Origin: Prochlorococcus sp. AG-363-P01
GTDB lineage: Bacteria; Cyanobacteriota; Cyanobacteriia; PCC-6307; Cyanobiaceae
DNA length: 32,143 nt
NCBI GenBank assembly: GCA_003278225.1
Contig: QCGC01000013.1
Location: forward strand, 1 to 32,143
Reading direction: 5' to 3'
Shown here: positions 16,094-22,776 of the stretch, in pieces
How the letters are laid out: every line of letters starts with the position of its first letter
Position numbering within the stretch: the first letter of the stretch is position 1
Position numbers and translations under genes: made by a program
Notes under the pieces: model-generated
What the model was told of the DNA's origin: nothing
Seen by the model: only the letters and a program-made list of their open reading frames with translations
Database searches by the model: none

Positions 16094-16289
16094 TCAGCGG
16101 GTTGAAATTAAATCTGCTCCATTCGCAGCCTTTTGCTCATCTAAAAAAGCTTGCGCAACGAGGAAAGTAACTTGCTTCCCAAAGTTCTCATCAAACGCTT
16201 TTGAAGATTGAATTTGAGAACAAAGTCAAGTGCCCAATACAGGTAAAAACCATTGCAAATAAAAAGTTTATAAGCACTCTACGCGTCAT
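16094..16289 (-). pseudogene. Small secreted-protein gene, apparently frameshifted
   Basis: From ATG at 16289 the frame reads MTRRVLINFLFAMVFTCIG, a typical signal peptide, but ends at a TGA at 16191-16193. An overlapping frame, open from 16225 to the TGA at 16094, has no start codon and reads like ordinary protein: SQIQSSKAFDENFGKQVTF, then LVAQAFLDEQ and ending ADLISTR. Joining them needs one single-base change in the 32 bases where both are open, giving a product of about 64 residues. The total length is 3n+1. Either the gene is broken, or the frames are joined by programmed slippage, or the call is chance. The family is not recognised. Confidence 0.4.
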
Positions 16290-16483
16290 TGATTAATTTG
16301 AAATAACAATAGAAAAGGGCATACAGAACAAAAGCAAATCAACTGATACCTAAACTTGACAACTTCTCTGAAGAAATCTTCCCTTTTGAAAATCTCAAAA
16401 ATAAATCAAAAATCAAAAGATGCACAATATAACGCTAGTGTTATGGGACTACGGTCGAGGCAGGCTGTGGGAAAAAGTTTGCC

Positions 16484-16658
16484 ATGAACAAAACTTTCAA
16501 GCGATACGGATCAAATTGATACGTCTTTTTTGGACTCTGAAGAATCTACAAAACCAACCAAAAATAATGACTTTAGAGATCAAACCAACTATTCCAATAA
16601 AATACTGCGTAAAGTCATACTTAAAACCCAACCAGTCAATTACGAAGAAATTGTTTAG
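16484..16658 (+). pseudogene. Small hydrophilic ORF, apparently frameshifted
   Basis: ATG at 16484 opens MNKTFKRYGSN and stops at TGA 16517-16519. The next frame (open 16488 to TAG 16656-16658) continues naturally as QIDTSFLDSEESTKPTKNND, then RDQTNYSNKILRKVILKTQ and PVNYEEIV. One base lost near 16513 would join them into about 57 residues. The same second frame is also preceded, after an in-frame TGA at 16485, by a 14-codon ATG frame at 16443, so a nonsense mutation is an alternative reading. There is no motif or homologue I recognise. It could be a decayed gene or chance; a longer frame across this region on the same strand (16420-16827) runs antisense over Yfr1 and is rejected. Confidence 0.3.
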
Positions 16659-16694
16659 AGCTGAGGTTCTGACTCCTAAAAAAATAACTATAAG

Positions 16695-16722
16695 AAAAAG
16701 GCGCCCTCACCGAGCAGCGCCT
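16695..16722 (-). terminator. Terminator hairpin of Yfr1
   Basis: On the minus strand AGGCGC (16722-16717) pairs with GCGCCT (16704-16699), with an inner 3-bp CTC/GAG pairing in the 12-base loop, and five Ts end at 16695. The other strand has no T-run after the stem, which fixes the direction of transcription. Confidence 0.88.
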
Positions 16723-16754
16723 ATTACGACAAACTTGTGTGAGGAGTGTCGTAA
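16695..16754 (-). ncRNA. yfr1: Yfr1 regulatory RNA
   Basis: On the minus strand TTACGAC (16754-16748) and GTCGTAA (16730-16724) form a 7-bp stem whose loop carries ACTCCTCACAC (16747-16737), the 11-base invariant motif of cyanobacterial Yfr1. A GC-rich terminator hairpin and a T-run follow. Total size is about 60 nt, normal for Yfr1. A promoter fits upstream (separate entry). In Prochlorococcus MED4, Yfr1 pairs through this motif with mRNAs of outer-membrane porins and represses them. The usual picture I remember has the motif between two stem-loops; here it sits in the loop of the first stem. The 5' end is set from the promoter and may be off by a few bases. Confidence 0.88.
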
Positions 16755-16758
16755 AGTA

Positions 16759-16787
16759 TTTCTAAACAAGTTAGATGGCTGCGTCAA
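16759..16787 (-). promoter_or_regulatory. Sigma-70-type promoter of Yfr1
   Basis: On the minus strand, -35 TTGACG (16787-16782), a 17-base spacer, and -10 TAGAAA (16764-16759). Transcription would start near 16753-16754, at the first base of the Yfr1 stem. Confidence 0.65.
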
Positions 16788-16925
16788 GCCACCATCCCAT
16801 ATTTTGCAAAATTTCGAACGATTATAATCTCAATAAACCTCTGTCAAACAATTTAGACCCTTTTTAATGAGGATTGCCTCTATACCTTTTCAAGATGTAA
16901 GCAAGAGCTACATATAGTGTTTGTC

Positions 16926-17062
16926 CTTGAAAAAAAGTCAGACTCACCCTCTATAGGGTGAAATTTCAAGCAATAAAGTCCGCCCAGAACAAGCCTCCAA
17001 GCGTCACTAAGTAATTCTACTTAACCGACACCTTGATGCCTCAGGACTTCGGACTTTTCAAG
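16926..17062. ncRNA. Unassigned structured RNA element with competing stems
   Basis: Several exact helices lie in 137 bases. TCACCCT/AGGGTGA is a 7-bp hairpin at 16944-16961. It is enclosed by CTTGAAA (16926-16932) with TTTCAAG (16964-16970). AAAGTCCG (16975-16982) pairs with CGGACTTT (17050-17057) over 8 bp, and inside that TAAGTA/TACTTA forms a hairpin at 17008-17023. In competition, CTTGAAAA (16926-16933) can pair with TTTTCAAG (17055-17062), which excludes both outer helices. GGACTT is repeated at 17044 and 17051. The strand is unclear: on plus it would be a leader of the 48-residue gene at 17171, on minus a free RNA ending near the T7 run at 16936-16930. It does not match the tmRNA, SRP, RNase P or glutamine-riboswitch signatures I know. 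Confidence 0.45.
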
Positions 17063-17170
17063 AAAACTATTGGTTTTATTCCAAGATTTAAAAATTTGCC
17101 TGACTCGACTTACTATATTTTTGGGTGAATCCTCTTCAAGTTATCCAAAAAAGACTAAAAAGCCGTATTT

Positions 17171-17317
17171 ATGGCTAATAATGAAATAGCCTTCCAAGTT
17201 TTAATGGGTAATCAATGGAAAGTTATTTGGCCAGGTGCTCTAGTAGTGCTATGCATTTTTGCTGTCATAATCGGCATCATCTCTGGAGTGATAGACCCTC
17301 AAAATCTGATGATTTGA
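17171..17317 (+). CDS. 48-residue single-helix membrane protein
   Basis: A complete ORF: a polar start MANNEIAFQVLMGNQWKV, then one membrane helix IWPGALVVLCIFAVIIGIIS, and a short tail GVIDPQNLMI. The layout resembles the small one-helix subunits common in thylakoid complexes, but it is none of the Psb, Psa, Pet or Ndh small subunits that I can recall. It has only a weak ribosome site. It lies 109 bases after the structured element at 16926-17062, which could be its leader. No other protein gene is within 180 bases. Confidence 0.55.
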   Translation: MANNEIAFQVLMGNQWKVIWPGALVVLCIFAVIIGIISGVIDPQNLMI

Positions 17318-17497
17318 TCAACCTCAAATTGCTAAGAATTTAACTCTATTAGCTTAATCTCTTGAATATTATGTAAGTTTTCAGACGATCCTTTCAGCAA
17401 ACATTAACCAAAAAGTGAGTCACATGTCTAAAGAAATAGATGCTCATTCAATAAAGTCAAATAGATAGAAAAATCTTACAAGCTTCTTAACCCATGC

Positions 17498-17680
17498 TTA
17501 AGACAGAAAAATACCTCCATCTCTTAAAGCCTCTAAGAAGCGTTTACTTGAATTAGTTCTGTCCTCATTCAAGTCTTGCCTCTGATCTAATTGAATCTTC
17601 CCTTTCAAAGTGACTTGATTGTTCGCAGACCAAAACTTTGAAAGCAAGGATCTACTTTTAGTCCAGGCATAAATGGCCAT
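17498..17680 (-). CDS. Possible 60-residue protein, unknown
   Basis: ATG at 17680 to TAA at 17498. The product is basic with a plausible mix of residues (for example DLNEDRTNSSKRFLEALRDG near the C terminus) and no membrane segment or motif I know. No clear ribosome site or partner gene. In a region this AT-rich a 60-codon frame can occur by chance, so the call is weak. Confidence 0.3.
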   Translation of the reverse strand: MAIYAWTKSRSLLSKFWSANNQVTLKGKIQLDQRQDLNEDRTNSSKRFLEALRDGGIFLS

Positions 17681-18164
17681 AGGACAAGATTGAAGTTACT
17701 TCTTTAATAGTGAAGTATTGGAATAAGCTCCAATTTTGTTACTATTACTTCAGAATCTTCAATCAGACTGGTTCGGAAACCAAAACCAACCATTGCCCTA
17801 TACAACTTCAAAAATGCATGTCTTTTTTGATTTGAGATTGATTTAAAAGCTGAGATCTCTTTATGTGTTTAAAAGCTTTTTGAAAACTGAAATAAAGAAA
17901 AAGTAGGTTTTATTGCTCATATGCTTGCCTTCAGAATCATTCCTGATCCATGCATACCCTTCAAATTCCTTGACCTTAAGCAAAAACCTAAAGGTTTATG
18001 AAGAGACTTACCAATACATCTCCGAGAATGATTTCTAGAGATTTCTATTGGTTATATAAGGTTTCAAGCTTAAAAAAACAGCTAAAAACAATTTCATTCT
18101 CCTTAGTAAACCTTCAAGCACTACAAAACAAAGCTTATAATTGCAAGCCGGATCAGGAAAGAGA
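17681..18164. other. Long AT-rich spacer upstream of acsF
   Basis: No gene is convincing. A 26-codon plus-strand frame at 17931 and a 20-codon minus-strand frame near 18100 (MKLFLAVFLSLKPYITNRNL, with AAGGAGA directly before its ATG) are too short to support. A small AAACC/GGTTT hairpin lies near 17985-17998. The last 150 bases probably hold the acsF promoter and leader, but I cannot place -35 and -10 boxes with confidence. Confidence 0.4.
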
Positions 18165-19217
18165 ATGACAGCAACTGCCTCTACTAACCCTGCTATTAGT
18201 GATACCCCTGGGAGAAATCAGTTACCCCCGCATCTAAACGAAAATCTTCTAACCCCACGTTTCTACACAACCGAGTTCGAAAAAGCTGCAAAAACTGATC
18301 TGGATATCGCCAGATCAGATTTTGAGGCAATGTTTAAGGAAATGGAGGCTGACTATAATCTTAAGCATTTCGATCGAAAAGCCTCTCTAGATCGTCTAAA
18401 TGAGCTTTCACCCTCAGATAAAGCCGTCTATGAGAGTTATCTGGTTCGATCTGTAGTCTCTGAGTTCTCTGGCTTCCTATTATTTAAAGAAATCTCAAAT
18501 CGCTTTAAAAAAGCAGGACGAAAAGAGTTAGGTCAATTTTTTCAATTCTTGTCCAGAGATGAAGCTCGACATGCAGGTTTCCTTGGTAGAGCCTTAAAAG
18601 CAGAAGGAATTAACGTTGACTTGCCCAATCTCGGTAAAAAGAGAGCTGCCACATTCTTTCCCCTGAGCTGGGTACTTTACTCGTTATATCTTTCTGAAAA
18701 GATTGGTTATTGGCGCTACATTTTAATCAACCGGCACCTACAAGCAAACCCTGATAAAGCTTGTGCTCCTTTATTTGATTTTTTTGAGCCCTGGTGTCAA
18801 GACGAAAACCGACACGGAGACTGCATCAATCTAATGATGCGTTGCTGGCCAGGAATGACTCAAGGGTTTAGAGGCAAATTACTAAGCCGTTTTTTCCTTT
18901 GGAGTGTTTTTCTAACTCACACTCTTACAGTTTGCGAAAGAGGAGATTTCTATGAAATGTTAGGCATAGATCCAGTCCTTTTCGATGAAGAAGTCATCAA
19001 ACAAACCAATCACACTACTCGGAATGCATTTCCATGGGTTTATAAATTCGAAGATGGCAAATTCCTCGAAATGCGTGTTCAAATTCTGAATGCATTCCGT
19101 AAATGGAGAGAAGCTACTGGTTTGTCGAAGCCAGTAGCTTTATCGAAATTCGTAACACTAATCCTCAAGCAATTTGCACTTCCTATGGAAAAAACCAATG
19201 CTGTTCGTTATGGATAA
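18165..19217 (+). CDS. acsF: Mg-protoporphyrin IX monomethyl ester oxidative cyclase (aerobic)
   Basis: 350 residues from ATG at 18165, chosen because AGGA stands 6 bases before it; a TTG at 18141 would add eight residues. The enzyme uses O2 and electrons to close the fifth ring of chlorophyll, giving divinyl protochlorophyllide. Two diiron carboxylate motifs are clear: DEARH (about 132-136) and DENRH (about 213-217), plus the helical stretch 'VSEFSGFLLFKEISNRF'. Length and motifs are normal for AcsF/CHL27. It is the only chlorophyll gene in view. The gene facing it, at 19311-19676, encodes a ferredoxin that may be its electron donor. Confidence 0.97.
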   Translation: MTATASTNPAISDTPGRNQLPPHLNENLLTPRFYTTEFEKAAKTDLDIARSDFEAMFKEMEADYNLKHFDRKASLDRLNELSPSDKAVYESYLVRSVVSEFSGFLLFKEISNRFKKAGRKELGQFFQFLSRDEARHAGFLGRALKAEGINVDLPNLGKKRAATFFPLSWVLYSLYLSEKIGYWRYILINRHLQANPDKACAPLFDFFEPWCQDENRHGDCINLMMRCWPGMTQGFRGKLLSRFFLWSVFLTHTLTVCERGDFYEMLGIDPVLFDEEVIKQTNHTTRNAFPWVYKFEDGKFLEMRVQILNAFRKWREATGLSKPVALSKFVTLILKQFALPMEKTNAVRYG

Positions 19218-19310
19218 GATAAGGGGAAATCAACAACCTGCTGATGAAAAGTATAAAGAACTAAATTAACGCTAAGTAAACTATTAATTAAGCGTAAGAT
19301 AAATTGCTAT

Positions 19311-19676
19311 TTATATATCAAATGGACTGCCTAAATCCCCTTTAATCTTTCCTAAATGATTACCAAATTGTAGTTGATAAACCTCGTCTTCATCTTGGGT
19401 CTCGACTTCTAAAGGCCCTATAGCTTTAGAAATGCAAAGCAATGCATACCCATTAGCAATCATTTCTTTAGAAAGACCTATACCATCAGTTTGATCGAGT
19501 TCACCAGATAAGACTTTAACTGCACATGTTGTACAACATCCATTGCGACAAGAGAAAGGCAGTTGTTCTCCATGTGACTCAAAGCTTCGAAGGATATATT
19601 GTCCTTCTGGAACATCAAGAACAATGGTTCTACCGGCTTTTCGGTCGTGGATAGTTACCTTATGTAGAGTCGTCAT
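19311..19676 (-). CDS. [2Fe-2S] ferredoxin with C-terminal extension (Fed7/FdC2-like)
   Basis: 121 residues. The cluster ligands are Cys43, Cys48, Cys51 (CRNGCCTTC) and Cys81 (LLCISKA), the plant-type spacing. Unlike PetF it starts with a basic strand (LHKVTIHDRKAGRTIVLDVPEGQ) and has about 25 extra residues after the last strand (VYQLQFGNHLGKIKGDLGSPFDI region). This long-tailed form is that of cyanobacterial Fed7 and plant FdC2. Plant FdC2 mutants accumulate the substrate of the chlorophyll cyclase, and barley cyclase takes electrons from ferredoxin, so its place tail-to-tail with acsF, 93 bases apart, is suggestive. Which reductase feeds it is unknown. Confidence 0.85.
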   Translation of the reverse strand: MTTLHKVTIHDRKAGRTIVLDVPEGQYILRSFESHGEQLPFSCRNGCCTTCAVKVLSGELDQTDGIGLSKEMIANGYALLCISKAIGPLEVETQDEDEVYQLQFGNHLGKIKGDLGSPFDI

Positions 19677-19809
19677 ATTTTAAGTTCACTCAATGGATAT
19701 GAATGTTACTAGTAAATCTAGCTTGATATGCAGGTTGAGATCAAAACTTACTTACCTTATATTCAAATAATTTTTTAAAAATCTATTAACAACCAATCTA
19801 AGACTGATC

Positions 19810-20142
19810 TTAATTACTAATATCTTGCACTATTGGAGGTGGCGGAAGGTCCATTGCCAATTCACGTAATTCTTCTACATCAATTTGAACAGTACAACTC
19901 TTACCCCCAAAACGTAACTTTAACCAATTAATCGCAGTCAATTCCTCAGCAACGACTGCCTCCATAGCTGTTTCAGTACCAGGTAAATTAAATTTTCGGA
20001 CAAGGTCAGGTGAAAGGTACCAAAAAGGAACAGAAGACCCTTGTCTCTTACGACGTTCTTTGACTGTTTCTCGCAACTGCCCATTGGCACTCAACTGTCC
20101 TACAGGGGCCAAAAGGGCATGAAGAGCTTTAGGCTCTGACAT
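19810..20142 (-). CDS. Conserved-looking protein of unknown function
   Basis: 110 residues, soluble, with no signal peptide or membrane helix. The N-terminal half is basic ('RETVKERRKRQGSSVPFWYLSPDLVRKFNLPG'); the C-terminal half is mixed and ends in Pro-rich 'DLPPPPIVQDISN'. Residue use is balanced and codon use is like the neighbours, which argues for a real gene. I do not recognise the family. It lies 133 bases upstream of the ferredoxin gene on the same strand; a link to chlorophyll synthesis is only contextual. Confidence 0.65.
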   Translation of the reverse strand: MSEPKALHALLAPVGQLSANGQLRETVKERRKRQGSSVPFWYLSPDLVRKFNLPGTETAMEAVVAEELTAINWLKLRFGGKSCTVQIDVEELRELAMDLPPPPIVQDISN

Positions 20143-20226
20143 AGAGATAAGGGCTGAAATATTTCAACGATAATTTTAATCGCCTAAATGAGTTTAATTG
20201 AATTAAAAGCAACAAGAGATACTGAG

Positions 20227-20331
20227 CTATTTACGATTTGCAGCTCTAATTCCGCCAGAAAGCACACGCTGATCGATATGACTCAAAGGCTAAAAAAAAG
20301 ACCTGCAAAACTTCTTACCGAAAGTGGCCAT
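20227..20331 (-). pseudogene. Possible tiny ORF interrupted by an in-frame stop
   Basis: From ATG at 20331 the frame reads MATFGKKFCRSFF, then TAG, and continues in the same frame as PLSHIDQRVLSGGIRAANRK to a second TAG at 20227. The part after the stop reads like the end of a small basic protein, and the stop follows a run of eight Ts where length changes are common. It may be chance; evidence is weak. Confidence 0.2.
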
Positions 20332-20382
20332 TAGAGAAATCACCATAGACTATGATCATATATAGATTGCTGTGATTTCAAC

Positions 20383-20637
20383 ATGCTTGATTTTCTACTA
20401 GGAACACATGAATTTCTAGGGAATCATAGTTTTTCCGAATTTTTAATTGGATATATTTTTGGGGCTGCACTGATCATAGGAGCACCAACAGTGTTCCTAT
20501 TGCTAGTATTTACTAGTGCACTAATGAAAACCAATGGCAAGATGGGAGGATATAGAGAATATGAAGTTTACGGAAAATCATCTTTAAATGACTGCCCTCC
20601 CTTCATACTGCCTGATCCTACTAGCTCAGAAAACTAG
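20383..20637 (+). CDS. 84-residue membrane protein of unknown function
   Basis: One long hydrophobic segment at about residues 19-48 (FLIGYIFGAALIIGAPTVFLLLVFTSALM) with Gly and Pro near the centre, then a polar C-terminal part (MGGYREYEVYGKSSLNDCPPFILPDP). The ATG at 20383 is the only reasonable start. It resembles small thylakoid proteins in layout, but I recognise no known subunit. It is an isolated plus-strand gene, divergent from the 110-residue gene with about 240 bases between. Confidence 0.6.
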   Translation: MLDFLLGTHEFLGNHSFSEFLIGYIFGAALIIGAPTVFLLLVFTSALMKTNGKMGGYREYEVYGKSSLNDCPPFILPDPTSSEN

Positions 20638-20788
20638 AGCCTAAAGAGAAATTTATTTAAAATTATAGAAATAAATTGATAATAATAAATCGAGTAAGTG
20701 ATTATAGATACTTCTATTCATGAAAAATTTATTTACATGATAATATTTTATCATTGTTTTATAGACTTTCACTAATTACTGAGTATTA

Positions 20789-21301
20789 ATGCAGAACTGG
20801 CCTTTTCAAAGAAATCAAAAGGTTTATAGTATTAACAAATACCAATATAATGATACGCCAAAAGATATTCTGATTCAAAAAATAACTCAAGAGATATCTA
20901 GACTTGATCAAAAGATATCAAAAGAAGCAAAAGAGCTTTTTCAAACTGAAGTAACAGGAATCAAGGCAGCACTTTCTAGTAACACTAGTTGGATAGATAA
21001 GTTGCAAGCAAAATTTTATCGGTCCAAGATCCAAAACTCTGCGAAATGGCAGCGAGATCAGGTTCGACGGCTTTATCAAGAAAAGCAGAGGCTTCAGTCG
21101 CAACTAGATCGTCTCACTGGAAAATTTTGGATCAAAAAGATTCGAAAATGGCTAGCAATTATAATGTTATTGATATTATTTATCTTTGCTATTTGGATCA
21201 TATTTATGGGGTTAATTACAACGCTTTATCTGCTTCCCCTATGGGGCTCAATTTTGATTGGATATCTCTTCTTTAAAAGAAATTCACATAAATATTACTA
21301 A
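20789..21301 (+). CDS. 170-residue protein: coiled coil plus two C-terminal membrane helices
   Basis: The first 110 residues are charged and helical ('DILIQKITQEISRLDQKISKEAKELF', 'QRDQVRRLYQEKQRLQSQLDRL'), likely a coiled coil facing the cytoplasm. Two hydrophobic helices follow (LAIIMLLILFIFAIWIIFMG and LYLLPLWGSILIGYLFF) before a short basic end. I do not know the family. It is AT-rich and encoded alone; its 5' side (20638-20788) is an AT-rich spacer without visible signals. Confidence 0.6.
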   Translation: MQNWPFQRNQKVYSINKYQYNDTPKDILIQKITQEISRLDQKISKEAKELFQTEVTGIKAALSSNTSWIDKLQAKFYRSKIQNSAKWQRDQVRRLYQEKQRLQSQLDRLTGKFWIKKIRKWLAIIMLLILFIFAIWIIFMGLITTLYLLPLWGSILIGYLFFKRNSHKYY

Positions 21302-21376
21302 AAATAAGCTGATCTATATAAAGATAAAGAAAACTATTAAAGGTCAGTTTCTAGAGTATTCATAAATTGTATAATT

Positions 21377-21616
21377 TTAATCTTTCCCTAGCCTTTTAAT
21401 TAATAGCTCTTCCAGAACTCTTAAGTTTTGGTTAAATTCTTTTAACTCATCAGTCAAATCGACTGATTTTATCAAAGGAGCGGTGAACTCCCTAACTGAG
21501 AAATGAATCTGTGCAGAAGAATTTAAAGAATAACAGCACTCAAGTAATAATAAACCTAAGCAACCCAAACAACCTGCCCTGCAAGAATCAATCAATTTCA
21601 TATACAAAGAAATCAT
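21377..21616 (-). CDS. Possible 74-79 residue protein, unknown
   Basis: ATG at 21616, or more likely the internal ATG at 21601. It has a Cys-rich hydrophobic start (DSCRAGCLGCLGLLLLECC) and a polar C-terminal half (DLTDELKEFNQNLRVLEELLIKRLG) that could form an amphipathic helix. The CxxxCxxC-like pattern lies inside the hydrophobic segment, which is odd for a metal site. It could be chance. Confidence 0.3.
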   Translation of the reverse strand: MISLYMKLIDSCRAGCLGCLGLLLLECCYSLNSSAQIHFSVREFTAPLIKSVDLTDELKEFNQNLRVLEELLIKRLGKD

Positions 21617-21785
21617 TTTCCCCTCATGATCTTTAGTGATTTGAAGAATTGAAATTACATCAGATAAGTTTTGAAATTATTTTTACGCATATTTTGAGAA
21701 GGTCAAGCTAGGAAAAAACCTACAGAAAGTCGATATAGTGCCTAATTCAATTAGAAAAATTCTATTTTATTTAATAAAATGCTAA

Positions 21786-21956
21786 TTAATTTTTAGCCTT
21801 ATCTCGCAAATTGTAAGTCTGTCTTTCCTGCGAAGGCTGACCTTCAATCAAAGTAGTAAACAAATTCAAAACCCTGCCAAAAACTGGAACCCAAAAATTT
21901 TCATATACTCTTTTCAACGGATTCTTAATAGGGTCTCTTAGAGGATTATTGCTCAT
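21786..21956 (-). CDS. 56-residue basic protein, unknown
   Basis: ATG at 21956 to TAA at 21786. The product is MSNNPLRDPIKNPLKRVYEN, followed by FWVPVFGRVLNLFTTLIEG and a polar end PSQERQTYNLRDKAKN. The middle segment could be an amphipathic, membrane-surface helix. Composition is protein-like throughout and a small A/G-rich stretch (AAAAAGGGTTG) precedes the start. No family is recognised. Confidence 0.5.
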   Translation of the reverse strand: MSNNPLRDPIKNPLKRVYENFWVPVFGRVLNLFTTLIEGQPSQERQTYNLRDKAKN

Positions 21957-22776
21957 CAACCCTTTTTACACACAATATCTAGACTGGATTGAACAATTCT
22001 ATAAGTAGAATTTTTAAGCTTTAGCAAATGAAAATAGTTTAATATACAATATGAATATATCAGAATTACCCTAAGAATATTATTAGCAAGCCTTTTCCTC
22101 ATATGATTCTTAATAATGAACCTTAGGATGATTTGAATAGAAAAAGCCTATTTATATTCCATGGCGATTCATCTTTGATTAAATCTTGAGTTTTAAAGCT
22201 AGCAGAAAAACAAAGCCAATCAGCTTCCTCAATGACTACAAAGAGAATTAAAATCAGAAGTATAAATCCCTCGACCACATTATTGATTTTATGAGGCGAA
22301 TTATGCATAAATTGATGATTGATGAAATTAGTAGTGGAATTTGGCACTACATGTAATCCGAAGTGTATTCTAATTCTATAAAAATTGAACGGCTTAACAG
22401 ATTAAATGCAAGATCTATGTAAAAAAATGAGTTTATAATAATCAGATAGAATTGCCTCCCACCTACAAAACCCAATTGAATCATTGTAAGATATATAGAT
22501 GAGCATTCAGCACAAGCACTCAAATTGCCATGTAGATCCAAGGCCTGAAAGACTTGCATAGATTTCTCTCGCTAAATTCTTCTGAAGAATGTAAGGGTAT
22601 TTTTACTAGCTAAATAAAGGGAACTCAAAAATAAAAAATTAAATAGTCCTCAATGATAAAGTGATTCAAAGAATTGAAAACTATAAGATGATTGAGGCCA
22701 ACGTAATGAATCACAAATAAATTTTGCATAATGAATATCCTTTAATCTCCCCTGGTCCCTAATCACTAGTTAGATG
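21957..22776. other. AT-rich stretch without a supportable gene
   Basis: Two minus-strand frames, 22347-22559 (70 codons, ATG) and 22123-22347 (74 codons, GTG overlapping the previous stop as TAGTG), are open. The second has a hydrophobic segment (VVEGFILLILILFVVIEEADW). Neither has a ribosome site or a composition that sets it apart from random AT-rich sequence. No RNA gene or terminator is seen. Confidence 0.4.

Noticed and set aside
16420-16827. 135-codon plus-strand open frame
   Set aside because: It runs antisense through the whole Yfr1 gene, its terminator and promoter. The product has no family features, and its length is easily explained by chance; a different frame in its first half reads better as protein.
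16926-17062. 6S RNA, SRP RNA or glutamine riboswitch as identity for the structured element
   Set aside because: It is shorter than 6S RNA, lacks the SRP GGAAG/AGCAG loop, and lacks the GACGGAAGTAGG core of the glutamine riboswitch.
19218-19310. Terminator between acsF and the ferredoxin gene
   Set aside because: An imperfect ACGCT/AGCGT inverted repeat with a long loop is present, but the stem is short and there is no T-run.
22123-22559. Two minus-strand frames joined as TAGTG
   Set aside because: There is no ribosome site and the hydrophobic content is as expected from AT-rich sequence; the overlap may be chance.
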